NCBI RefSeq assembly: GCF_012641275.1
Contig: NZ_JABAIA010000004.1
Location: 806,001 to 870,000, forward strand
Direction of reading: 5' to 3'
Source: Chitinophaga varians
GTDB lineage: Bacteria; Bacteroidota; Bacteroidia; Chitinophagales; Chitinophagaceae
Length of the DNA stretch: 64,000 nucleotides
In this document: positions 27,186 to 35,688 of the stretch, one piece after another
How positions within the stretch are numbered: the stretch's first letter is position 1
Layout: the number at the start of each line of letters is the position of its first letter
Notes under the pieces: model-generated
The model's database searches: none
The model's input: the letters and a program-made list of their open reading frames with translations, nothing else
What the model was told of the DNA's origin: nothing
Position numbers and translations under genes: made by a program

Positions 27186-28399
27186 TGTTGCTGCACCTCA
27201 TAGAAATTTTACTGTTTGCTTACCTGGCGGCATGTGTACTGTATAATCTTGTGCTGTCTGTGGCCGGCCGTCTGGCCCGGAAAAAGAAACCGGCCACACA
27301 GGCTGCCGACGTCCGCTACGCGCGTATCGCGATATTGGTGCCGGCTTACAGGGAAGACGCCATTATATTGTCTACTGCCCGCAGCTATGCGAAACAGTCA
27401 TATCCTGCCGCCAGCTTTGAGACAATTGTGGTGGCAGATTCGCTGCAGCCTGCCACGGTGCGGCAGTTGAAACAGGACGGCATCAGCGTGGTCGAGGTGT
27501 CATTCGATAAAAGCACAAAGGCAAAATCACTCAACGCCGCGTTTGAGCAGTTGGGCGATGATTATGATATAGCGCTGATCTGCGATGCGGACAACGTACT
27601 GGAAACATCTTTCCTGGAGAAGATCAATCAGGCTTACCAGCAAGGCCACCATGCCATTCAGGGGCGCCGCGTAGCTAAAAACATGGACAGCCCGTTTGCG
27701 GTGCTGGACGCGGTAAACGAAATCGTGGCCAATCATCTGTACCGAAAAGGGGCCAACGCACTGGGACTTTCTTCTTCCGTGATAGGCTCCGGTATGGCCT
27801 TTCACTATCCGCTGGCGAAAAGCGTCCTGAAGGAAATTCAGGCTACCGGCGGTTTTGACAAGGTGCTGCAACTGCTGTTGATAGAAAAAGGCTATCCCGT
27901 TTATTATCTGGAAGATGCCTGCATCTTCGATGAAAAAGTGGAAAGCTCCGAAGCATTCCAGAACCAGCGCAAACGCTGGGTGTCCAGCCAGTTCGTTTAC
28001 CTGCGCACCTATTGGGGCAAAGGCTGGGCGCAGCTTTGGAAAGGCAACGTCAATTACTTCAACCTGGCCGTATGCCAGAATATTTTGTTGCCGAGAATGA
28101 TCCTGCTGGCAGGCCTCCTGTGCTGCACAGCGCTGGCCTTCCTGCTGCAGCGGTCATTGTCAATACCTGCGTGGTGGTGGGCCGTTGTTTTTCTGCTCAA
28201 CATCCTCAGCCTGTTGCTGCCGTTACCGCGCCTGTTTTTTACCCGCTATTTCTTCACCGCACTGACAGGACTGCCCAAAGCGGTATGGATCATGGTGTCG
28301 CTGATGTTCCGGTTGAAAGGGGCCAACAATACTTTCATTCACACGCAACATACAAAAACGGAAATCGATAATCCTTTGTTAGATGCAGCCAGAAAATAA
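27185..28399 (+). CDS. Membrane GT2 glycosyltransferase
   Basis: This 404-residue protein has an N-terminal membrane helix (LIEILLFAYLAACVLYNLVL), a GT-A domain and several C-terminal helices. GT2 motifs are IAILVPAYREDAIILSTA (near 49), IALICDADNVLETSF (near 131) for the DxD region, and FDEKVESSEAFQNQRKRWVS (near 245) where QRKRW equals the QxxRW motif of processive GT2 enzymes. It probably extends the repeat unit on the cytoplasmic face. Its end overlaps the next gene by 17 bases. Confidence 0.9.
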   Translation: MLLHLIEILLFAYLAACVLYNLVLSVAGRLARKKKPATQAADVRYARIAILVPAYREDAIILSTARSYAKQSYPAASFETIVVADSLQPATVRQLKQDGISVVEVSFDKSTKAKSLNAAFEQLGDDYDIALICDADNVLETSFLEKINQAYQQGHHAIQGRRVAKNMDSPFAVLDAVNEIVANHLYRKGANALGLSSSVIGSGMAFHYPLAKSVLKEIQATGGFDKVLQLLLIEKGYPVYYLEDACIFDEKVESSEAFQNQRKRWVSSQFVYLRTYWGKGWAQLWKGNVNYFNLAVCQNILLPRMILLAGLLCCTALAFLLQRSLSIPAWWWAVVFLLNILSLLLPLPRLFFTRYFFTALTGLPKAVWIMVSLMFRLKGANNTFIHTQHTKTEIDNPLLDAARK

Positions 28400-29309
28400 C
28401 ATATCGTCCCCGTTGGTGTCTATCATTACGGTCAACTACAACAACAGTGCGGTGACCTGTGACCTGCTGCATTCACTGGCGAAAAACAGTTACCGCCATA
28501 CAGAGGTGATCGTGGTGGACAATGCCTCGAAAGAAAATCCGACAGCTTTGTTTGAAGCCGCCTATCCCGGTGTGCAGGTGATCTGCAGCCAGGTCAATAA
28601 GGGTTTTGCCGGCGGCAACAACCTCGGCGTGAAAGCCGCCAGGGGACAGTTTCTCTTCCTGGTCAACAATGACACGGAGTTTACGCCGGGCCTCATAGAA
28701 GGACTGCTGGAAATATTTGACCAGTATCCGGACGCAGGCGTAGTAAGCCCCAAATTTCACTACTACTTTCATAAAGGCACGCTGGAATATGCCGGTTACC
28801 GCGCGGTGGACATCTTTACCGGACGTAACAGCATGATCGGCTGCAGGGAAGAGGACAGAGGACAATACGACACAATATCAGAAACCAACTACGCCCACGG
28901 TGGCGCTATGATGATATCCCGCGCTGCGTTGGAAAAAGTGGGACTGATGCCTGAGCTGTATTTTCTCTACTACGAGGAGTTCGACTGGTGCGAGCAGTTC
29001 AAGCGCCAGGGTTATAAAATCTATTACCAGTACAAATCACTGATTTATCATAAAGAATCCATGACAACGGGCAAAAACAGTCCGTTGAAAACATATTACA
29101 TCACCCGTAACCGGTTGCTGTTTATGAGAAGGAACGTGAAACTGCCTGCCAGAATGGTGTTTATGGCTTATTTCTCTTTGCTGACGGTGCCCAAAAATAC
29201 CCTGCAGTTTATACTGAAAAGGGAATCGGCCCATCTCAAAGCCTTCTGGAAAGGAATCATGTGGAACCTTACACACCTAAAACGTAATACTGACCCATGT
29301 GCGGCATAG
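28383..29309 (+). CDS. GT2 glycosyltransferase (rhamnosyltransferase-like)
   Basis: This 308-residue soluble or peripheral GT-A enzyme has VSIITVNYNNSAVTCDLL (near 11), VIVVDNASKENP (near 40), GFAGGNNLGVKAARGQFLFL, and LVNNDTEF for the metal-binding DxD-like region. A later YFLYYEEFDWCEQFKRQG segment carries the ED/W residues typical of WbbL-type rhamnosyltransferases. It adds one sugar to the lipid-linked repeat unit; sugar identity is inferred only from family resemblance. It overlaps both neighbours (17 and 13 bases), so translation is probably coupled. Confidence 0.9.
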   Translation: MQPENNISSPLVSIITVNYNNSAVTCDLLHSLAKNSYRHTEVIVVDNASKENPTALFEAAYPGVQVICSQVNKGFAGGNNLGVKAARGQFLFLVNNDTEFTPGLIEGLLEIFDQYPDAGVVSPKFHYYFHKGTLEYAGYRAVDIFTGRNSMIGCREEDRGQYDTISETNYAHGGAMMISRAALEKVGLMPELYFLYYEEFDWCEQFKRQGYKIYYQYKSLIYHKESMTTGKNSPLKTYYITRNRLLFMRRNVKLPARMVFMAYFSLLTVPKNTLQFILKRESAHLKAFWKGIMWNLTHLKRNTDPCAA

Positions 29310-31198
29310 CAGGATTTATTGACTTCAAAAAAAGAGCCGATGCAGACATGCTGCATCGGATGACAGATGTGCTGGCACATCGCGGGCCGAATGATAAAGG
29401 ATATGAAGTGATGGAACATGGTGCCGCGAGCATCGGCCTGGGACAACGCCGTTTGTCCATACAGGACCTGAGCGCGCTGGGCCATCAACCGATGCACTTC
29501 ACCCACCTTTCCCTGGTTTTTAACGGGGAGATATACAATTTCAAAGAGATCAGGGCTGACCTGGAGAAGCTGGGCTACACCTTTCAGTCTTCATCTGATA
29601 CCGAAGTGCTGATTAAAGGTTACCATGCCTGGAAAGAAAAAGTGCTGGACCGTTGTATCGGCATGTTTGCCTTTGTAATGCTGGACCGCAATGCAGAAAA
29701 AGTGGTCCTCTGCAGGGACCGTGCCGGTGTAAAACCTTTGTATTACTACTGGGACGGCAGTACGCTGTTGTTCGGTTCAGAGCTCAAAAGCCTCTGCGAA
29801 TGCCCGTTTTTTCCACGGCAGATCGATGTGAAAAGTATGTCGCTTTTTTTGCAGTATAGCTATATACCAGGTCCTTACACCATTTATACCGATACCCGCA
29901 AACTGAGGCCTGGTCATCTGTTGGAGATATCGCTCAGCAATGCGGTGACGACAGAAAAAGAATACTGGAATGTATTAAATGCCTATCATCAGCCACTGAC
30001 CACCCTGCATGAAAATGAAGTGTTGGAAAAGACCGAAGAGCTGATGTTAAGTGCCTATCAATACCGCATGGTGGCCGATGTGCCGGTGGGAGTGTTTCTC
30101 AGCGGCGGTTATGACAGCGCTAGTGTGGCGGCTATGTTGCAGCACGGCTCGTCCTCCCGTATTAAAACCTTTACCATTGGGTATAAGGAAAAACAGTGGG
30201 ACGAATCAGCAGAGGCACGCAAGATCGCGCAACATCTGGGAACAGACCATCATGAATGGATTATTGGCCCTGAAGATGCAAAAGGTGTGCTGGAACAGCT
30301 GCCGGAGATCTATGACGAGCCGTTTGCCGACAACTCCACGGTGCCAACTACGCTGGTCAGCAAACTGGCTAGCCGGCAGGTGAAAGTGGCCCTGTCAGCG
30401 GATGGCGGTGATGAAATTTTTGCGGGTTACAATAAGTTCAATCAGTCCCTGTCATATACCAGTCAACTGCCACGAGGAATACAGCAGGTACTTAGCACCG
30501 TCATGGGCTGGGTGAACCCGGAGGTTATTCCGTACTTTAACAAGCAATACAATTTCTCCTCGCGGTATGAAAAAATGAAGCTGATATGGGCTTCCGGTAA
30601 GCCACAGGAGGCCATGAAATACATTGCGCAGTATCTAACGGAAAGCGAAGTGGCCCGCTACACCGACAGGCAGCCGGATAATTACAAAACCAATTTCGAT
30701 CTCAACGGAGAGCTGACGGGGGTGAATGATCCGCTGAACCGCTTACTGGCAGTGGATTACAAAACCTTCCTGGCAGATAACAACCTGGTAAAGGTGGACC
30801 GGGCCACTATGTCCGTTGGCATCGAAGGCCGCGAGCCCATGCTGGACCATCGCCTGGTGGAGTTCCTGGCCCGGGTGCCGGCATCACTGAAAGTTAAAAA
30901 CAATACCAATAAATACATCCTCAAACAGATCGTTCACAAGTACATCCCGCCAGCATTGATGGACAGGCCCAAACGTCCGTTCATCGCCCCGTTGCAGGAG
31001 TGGTTCCGCGACGATCTGAAAGAACAGATGCAGTATTACCTGTCGCCGGAAAGACTGAACAAGACCAACCTGTTCCATGCCCCGCATATACAACAGCTGT
31101 TGCAGCAATATCTGTCAGGCGGTAAGGTGAGCCATCAGAAATTATGGAACATTCTGGTTTTCCAGCTTTGGTATAACCGGTGGATAGCAAAACTGTAA
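29297..31198 (+). CDS. asnB: Asparagine synthase (glutamine-hydrolysing) family protein
   Basis: This 633-residue protein has an Ntn-type glutaminase domain (MCGIAGFIDF, catalytic Cys2; HRGPNDKG; LSIQDLS; FNGEIYNF) and a C-terminal ATP pyrophosphatase-type synthetase domain (GVFLSGGYDSASVAAM near 268; ALSADGGDEIFAGYNKF near 373). Within a polysaccharide operon such proteins usually amidate uronic acids or related sugars rather than supplying asparagine, as is known for several O-antigen and capsule loci; that reading is inference here. The start overlaps the preceding glycosyltransferase gene by 13 bases. Confidence 0.9.
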   Translation: MCGIAGFIDFKKRADADMLHRMTDVLAHRGPNDKGYEVMEHGAASIGLGQRRLSIQDLSALGHQPMHFTHLSLVFNGEIYNFKEIRADLEKLGYTFQSSSDTEVLIKGYHAWKEKVLDRCIGMFAFVMLDRNAEKVVLCRDRAGVKPLYYYWDGSTLLFGSELKSLCECPFFPRQIDVKSMSLFLQYSYIPGPYTIYTDTRKLRPGHLLEISLSNAVTTEKEYWNVLNAYHQPLTTLHENEVLEKTEELMLSAYQYRMVADVPVGVFLSGGYDSASVAAMLQHGSSSRIKTFTIGYKEKQWDESAEARKIAQHLGTDHHEWIIGPEDAKGVLEQLPEIYDEPFADNSTVPTTLVSKLASRQVKVALSADGGDEIFAGYNKFNQSLSYTSQLPRGIQQVLSTVMGWVNPEVIPYFNKQYNFSSRYEKMKLIWASGKPQEAMKYIAQYLTESEVARYTDRQPDNYKTNFDLNGELTGVNDPLNRLLAVDYKTFLADNNLVKVDRATMSVGIEGREPMLDHRLVEFLARVPASLKVKNNTNKYILKQIVHKYIPPALMDRPKRPFIAPLQEWFRDDLKEQMQYYLSPERLNKTNLFHAPHIQQLLQQYLSGGKVSHQKLWNILVFQLWYNRWIAKL

Positions 31199-31216
31199 GG
31201 AACAAACGAAGCATCA

Positions 31217-32344
31217 ATGGCGCAACAACGAAAGATAAAGGTATTGGAGACGATCCGCCAGGGCAAGATAGGGGGAGGGGAAAGCCATGTGCTGGACCTG
31301 GTGGCGTCACTGGACAAAACACAGTTTGAGGTAGTGGTGCTTTCTTTCACTGACGGACCAATGGTCACTGCGCTGCAGTCCATGAACATTCCGGTGCAGG
31401 TGATCGGCAGCAGCAAAGCCTTTGATCTGTCTGTATGGATGGCCGTAAAAAAGTTTATCCGTTCGCATCAAATTGACATCGTACACGCCCATGGCACCAG
31501 GGCCAACACAAACATATTGTGGGCGGCCCGAAGCCTTGGGATCCCGGTAGTATATACCATCCACGGATGGTCTTTTCATGAAGGGCTGCATCCGCTGGCC
31601 AAAAGGGCGAGGGTGACTGCTGAGAAGTTCATCACCCGCATGGTGCAACACAACATCTGTGTGTCGGACTCCAACCGCAACACCGGCCAGAAGGCGTTTG
31701 GCGCTTTCAGGGCCACCGTGATCCCCAATGGGGTGAACCTGGAGAAATTCAATGCCGAAGGCGTCTATCCTGATGTGAAGGCTGCCTATGGTATTCCGGC
31801 AGACCATCTGGTGGTTTGTTATATTGCCCGGATGACTTTACAAAAAGATCCGGTGACTATGCTCCGGGCTTTCGCGCAGGTGCTGGCGCAGGTGCCAAAG
31901 ATCACGCTGCTGATGGTAGGAGAAGGCGAATTAAAGCAGGCCGCCGAAGATACGGCAAAGGAACTGGGCATTACCGGTCATGTGATCTTCGATAAATTCC
32001 GGCAGGATGTGCCGGCCGTGCTGAATGCTGCCGACATATATTGTCTGCCTTCTCTCTGGGAAGGGTTTCCTATCGGCGTGCTGGAAGCTATGGCCATGGG
32101 CAAGGCAGTGATCGCCTCTGATGTGGACGGTACCCGCGAAGCTATTACCCATGAAGAAAACGGGCTGCTGATACCAGCTTCCCATCCTGGTGCGCTGGCC
32201 TCGGCCATTGTAAGGCTCACCAAAGACCCTACGCTGCGCAAGCGTTTACAGTTCAGCGCCGCCACGGCTATACGCAGCAGGTACAACGTGACAGCGGTTA
32301 CCAAAAAAATAGAAGCGGTTTATCACCAGCTTTTTAAATCATAA
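31217..32344 (+). CDS. GT4 family glycosyltransferase
   Basis: This 375-residue GT-B enzyme has the glycine-rich acceptor-side loop GKIGGGESHVLDLVASLD (near 16), HAHGTRANTNILWAARSLGI (near 92), VIPNGVNLEKFN (near 170), a donor-domain start VVCYIARMTLQKDP, and the EX7E motif region SLWEGFPIGVLEAMAMGKAV (near 278). It transfers a sugar from a nucleotide donor to the growing repeat unit. It sits 18 bases after the AsnB-like gene and 6 bases before the methyltransferase gene. Confidence 0.9.
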   Translation: MAQQRKIKVLETIRQGKIGGGESHVLDLVASLDKTQFEVVVLSFTDGPMVTALQSMNIPVQVIGSSKAFDLSVWMAVKKFIRSHQIDIVHAHGTRANTNILWAARSLGIPVVYTIHGWSFHEGLHPLAKRARVTAEKFITRMVQHNICVSDSNRNTGQKAFGAFRATVIPNGVNLEKFNAEGVYPDVKAAYGIPADHLVVCYIARMTLQKDPVTMLRAFAQVLAQVPKITLLMVGEGELKQAAEDTAKELGITGHVIFDKFRQDVPAVLNAADIYCLPSLWEGFPIGVLEAMAMGKAVIASDVDGTREAITHEENGLLIPASHPGALASAIVRLTKDPTLRKRLQFSAATAIRSRYNVTAVTKKIEAVYHQLFKS

Positions 32345-32350
32345 ATCATC

Positions 32351-33118
32351 ATGACACAGCCAGTGATCACCTACGAATACGAAAGGATTGCAGATATCAA
32401 ACGTCTGAATTTTATTACGGAAAGCCTGCAAAAAGAAATTCCGGCCAACGCGCACGTACTGGACGTGGGCTGTGGAAACGGCGTTATCAGCAGGCACCTT
32501 GGCCAGTTCGGCTATAACGTGCTGGGCATCGATATCAGCCAGAAAACCATTGATGTGGCCCGCAGCAAAAACAAATTGCCGAATGTGGCCTTTGAGGCTA
32601 TCAGCGCAGAAGAGCTGACGGCCAAAGGTCAACAGTACGATGCGGTTATCTGCAGCGAAGTGCTGGAACATCTGCATCACCCCGAGGTGTTGCTGCGCAC
32701 TATCTATGCCTCGCTGAAAGACAACGGTATCCTGGTTGTGACGGTGCCCAACGGTATGGGACCCCGCGAAGTATGTGTGACCAAACCAATGTTGAAGGCA
32801 CGTAACAATCCGGGCCTGTGGTCGTTTATCAACAAAGTGAAAAAGGGATTGGGCTTCAAAGGCACTACCGTACAGTCACAGGCCGATAACCTGGACCATG
32901 TGCAGTTCTTTACCCGTAAAGACCTTACAGCGCTGGCGCTGGCCAACGATTTTCATATTGTCCGTTTCGCGAAAACAAATTTTGTGGAAGATGTATTCCC
33001 GTTCTCTATTGTTACTAAACGGGTGAAAGCCTTGCAGACGCTGGATTGCAGTATTGCAGAATTATTGCCGGTGGGCTTTACCGGCGGCTTTAATACACTG
33101 TGGAAGAAAAACAGATAA
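32351..33118 (+). CDS. Class I SAM-dependent methyltransferase
   Basis: This 255-residue cytosolic protein shows the Rossmann methyltransferase motifs: HVLDVGCGNGVISRHL (near 35) for SAM binding, VLGIDISQKTID, AVICSEVLEHLHHPEVLL for motif II and GILVVTVPNG for motif III, as in UbiG-like enzymes. As the last gene of the rightward operon it probably methylates a sugar or the growing glycan; a lipid or quinone substrate cannot be excluded. Confidence 0.87.
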   Translation: MTQPVITYEYERIADIKRLNFITESLQKEIPANAHVLDVGCGNGVISRHLGQFGYNVLGIDISQKTIDVARSKNKLPNVAFEAISAEELTAKGQQYDAVICSEVLEHLHHPEVLLRTIYASLKDNGILVVTVPNGMGPREVCVTKPMLKARNNPGLWSFINKVKKGLGFKGTTVQSQADNLDHVQFFTRKDLTALALANDFHIVRFAKTNFVEDVFPFSIVTKRVKALQTLDCSIAELLPVGFTGGFNTLWKKNR

Positions 33119-33160
33119 CATACCAAAGAAATCCTACCTTTTTTGCCCAGCTTTAGTACG

Positions 33161-33195
33161 CACTGTTGGCACGTCTTTAATGACTGCCAACAGTG
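33161..33195. terminator. Hairpin between convergent methyltransferase and GT14 genes
   Basis: Complementary 11-base arms (33161-33171 and 33185-33195, cactgttggca and complement) overlap the last codons of the minus-strand GT14 gene. A T-rich run (ccttttttgcc) is upstream on the plus strand, which would serve minus-strand transcripts as an A/U tract. It is plausibly a shared terminator, though the tails are weak. Confidence 0.4.
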
Positions 33196-34028
33196 TTGTT
33201 TAATAGCGTATCGATCTTGTCCAGCACGGGCGAACCATGGTCAAATTTGCGGGCGAAATATTTCCCGGATTGCAACAGCGCATTGATGTCCTCCAGGCCC
33301 AGCACTTTCGGATGTTCCTTGCCGGCAGACCAGTCTATGTAATGCAAATAGTCTGTCACCTGCGAACGATAGTCTTGATGGTTCATCAGGATGGTCTGAA
33401 AAATAAACTCATCAGCGCCCCAGGTGAGCCTGAAATACCGGCGTAGCGCCGGATGCTGTTGTTCATACTCCACGCAAAACCGCACGCAGTCCAGTGTGAG
33501 CGTCCACCAGGCGGAGCCGCAGTGAAGCTTCAGTCCCAGCGGTGCTTTCCGGCGGGGCAGCATGGCGGTCAGCAATTGCGCCAGCTTGTATTTTCCCGGA
33601 AAATTATATTCCACAAAGTGATAGTGTTCCATTTTGCTCATCATCGGCCGGAGGGCTTCTTCGCTGATGACGTTCATAAATTGTTTCCCTGTCTGTTGTT
33701 GCAAAAAACAGATCAAATCACCAATGGGCCGCAACGGATAATCCTGTCCGCTGAGCAGTGTTACCCAGCTGTAGTCAATGCCGGAGCGCAACACGGCGCT
33801 CATGCCATTGAGCGACGCCTGTATAATGCCCCAGCCGGCCCAGGTGACGTTGGCGCGTTCTTTTACCAGATATACCTGTGGCAGGGCAATCGCCTGTTCC
33901 CATTCGGCCAGCGCACATTTGGCATCGATGTGTATGTAGCAGTCCACCCGCGGGTGGGACAGCCTTTTGAGCAACCGTTCCAGTTGGGCCGGCTGTTTAT
34001 GTACCTGTATGATAAATGCAATTCTCAT
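33177..34028 (-). CDS. GT14 core-2/I-branching-type N-acetylglucosaminyltransferase-like enzyme
   Basis: This 283-residue protein matches the bacterial GT14 family: MRIAFIIQVHKQPAQLERLL at the start, DCYIHIDAKCALAEWE, TWAGWGIIQASLNGMSAVL, and the hallmark LLSGQDYPLRP near residue 92, then AWWTLTLDCVRFC and GADEFIFQTIL. Eukaryotic relatives add branching GlcNAc or xylose; bacterial members act in polysaccharide loci, with acceptor unknown. It follows the flippase gene with a 6-base gap. Confidence 0.87.
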   Translation of the reverse strand: MRIAFIIQVHKQPAQLERLLKRLSHPRVDCYIHIDAKCALAEWEQAIALPQVYLVKERANVTWAGWGIIQASLNGMSAVLRSGIDYSWVTLLSGQDYPLRPIGDLICFLQQQTGKQFMNVISEEALRPMMSKMEHYHFVEYNFPGKYKLAQLLTAMLPRRKAPLGLKLHCGSAWWTLTLDCVRFCVEYEQQHPALRRYFRLTWGADEFIFQTILMNHQDYRSQVTDYLHYIDWSAGKEHPKVLGLEDINALLQSGKYFARKFDHGSPVLDKIDTLLNNTVGSH

Positions 34029-34034
34029 GGGTGG

Positions 34035-35372
34035 TTATTTGGTGACAGCGCGCTTGTTCCGCAGTTTGTCCAGCATGGCCATACACTCAAGCCAGCCATA
34101 GTTCCAGATGTCGCGGATGCTCACGTCCAGGTGTTTTTTGACGAAATAATATCCGAAGGCGGCGGCAAATACTACGTTGAGCAAAGAGGAGAGCGCCACG
34201 GACCTTACATCAGCAAAGAAGTATACAAATGCTACGTCACATATAATGTTGAGCAGCAGTTTCAGAAAATTCTTGTAGAAGTTGATGTCCGGCAGATTGA
34301 TCATGTCCAGCGTGACGCCGATGAAGCGGTCTATCGGCCACAGGATGGCTGACAACAGGAATATGCGTACTATATCGGTGGCCCCGAGGTAGGCTTTGTC
34401 TGCCAGGATGATGATCAGTGGCTGCGTCAGCACGATCAGCACAATGATAAAAGGAATGATCAGGATGCTGACGGTGCCGGTATAACGGCAAAAGGCGCGG
34501 GCTACGCCGGCATAGTCCTTTCTGTTGGCCGCAGCGGAAAGCGTAGGCTGGGAGGTGGCCACAAAGCTGCGCAGAATGATCTCGATCACTTCCATGAATT
34601 TCTGCGGGATGCTGTAAATAGCCACAGCAGCAGGATTGAGCATGGTGCGGATGACCAGGTTGTCGGAATAACTGATCAGGGAAGATGAAACCATGCTGCC
34701 CACCACCATGCGGCCAAAGCGGAACAACGCCGTTTTATGCTCACGGGTGCGGAACACCATGGTGCGCACGCGGGTCCATCTGAAAAAGAAGCAGTAGATA
34801 CTGGCCAGCGCCATGCTCAGGCCGTAGGCATATAATACATTGGGCAGGGAAATCCGATGCAATCCAAACAGAATGCCTAACAGTACAAGGAAAGAGCCGT
34901 TTTGTACCAGCCGTATCTGTACAATTTTATCAAACCGGTGTTCCGCCTGCAATATCCAGGAGGCAAAGTTCCAGGGAAGTGACAGCAATGTGAGGATGCC
35001 GATCCAGCCGATAAACAGGTGCCAGGTATCGTTGAACCGGTCATACGCCACCGCATATACGATGGCGGACAACAATACATAACCGAGCGTCAGCGCCAGG
35101 GAAATATACCAGGCCGCGCCAGCCACGCCCCGCGCCGTATCCTCCTCTACGCCGGCGTAGAACTTGATGATACCGGACTGCAGTAAGCCGGTGCGTATCT
35201 GGTCCATTATATTGTAGGTGGCAATAAACAGTACCCATTCGCCGAAGGCGTTCAGGGAAAGCACCCTGACCAGAATGGCAAAAGACAATACATTAAAAAA
35301 TGCGGTGACCAGATTGCCCAGCAGAGAGTGAAAATGTCGGTTACGTAAAGTGGCCAATAGACTAAATCCCAT
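34035..35372 (-). CDS. Polysaccharide flippase (Wzx-like, MOP superfamily)
   Basis: This 445-residue membrane protein has about twelve hydrophobic segments starting with LGNLVTAFFNVLSFAILVRVLSLNAF split over two helices, followed by FGEWVLFIATYNIMDQIRTG, as in PST/MATE-like flippases. It is expected to move undecaprenyl-linked repeat units from the cytoplasmic to the periplasmic face. Together with the sugar phosphotransferase and the Wzy-like protein it completes a Wzx/Wzy-type pathway. It starts the short leftward operon with the GT14 gene. Confidence 0.88.
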   Translation of the reverse strand: MGFSLLATLRNRHFHSLLGNLVTAFFNVLSFAILVRVLSLNAFGEWVLFIATYNIMDQIRTGLLQSGIIKFYAGVEEDTARGVAGAAWYISLALTLGYVLLSAIVYAVAYDRFNDTWHLFIGWIGILTLLSLPWNFASWILQAEHRFDKIVQIRLVQNGSFLVLLGILFGLHRISLPNVLYAYGLSMALASIYCFFFRWTRVRTMVFRTREHKTALFRFGRMVVGSMVSSSLISYSDNLVIRTMLNPAAVAIYSIPQKFMEVIEIILRSFVATSQPTLSAAANRKDYAGVARAFCRYTGTVSILIIPFIIVLIVLTQPLIIILADKAYLGATDIVRIFLLSAILWPIDRFIGVTLDMINLPDINFYKNFLKLLLNIICDVAFVYFFADVRSVALSSLLNVVFAAAFGYYFVKKHLDVSIRDIWNYGWLECMAMLDKLRNKRAVTK

Positions 35373-35688
35373 GAATCAACAATTAAATCAATGTATGTTG
35401 GTTCTTAACAGGATACAGATAAAGTGAAGATGTCAGAAACAATGTCCGACGCGGGTATGGTGTAATTCGGCTGCAAGATACATTTTTTGTTAAATAAAAT
35501 AGCAGCAGCGCAACGAAAAAAGAAAGTTTTATCTGTAAATCAATTTGCTACAAGAATTGTTTATTAATAATTTAATTTTAAAATTAATAGATATACAATA
35601 ATTTTTATATTTGTTGTTCAATTTCTTTTATCTTGCGCCCATACTATTGCTAGGTCTCCGCTCGAGATAACTATGGAATCATCGCCCC
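35373..35688. other. Divergent promoter region of flippase and secreted esterase genes
   Basis: No gene is visible. The region contains a perfect 16-base AT palindrome (ttaattttaaaattaa, 35572-35587) and, 18 bases beyond it, a -7 element for the rightward gene. The palindrome is a candidate operator or bend site. Confidence 0.5.
35606..35613 (+). promoter_or_regulatory. -7 promoter element for the esterase/beta-helix/PKD gene
   Basis: TATATTTG matches TAnnTTTG exactly and lies 76 bases before the ATG at 35689. A -33 TTG at normal spacing is not evident; AT-rich palindromic sequence occupies that place. Confidence 0.4.
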
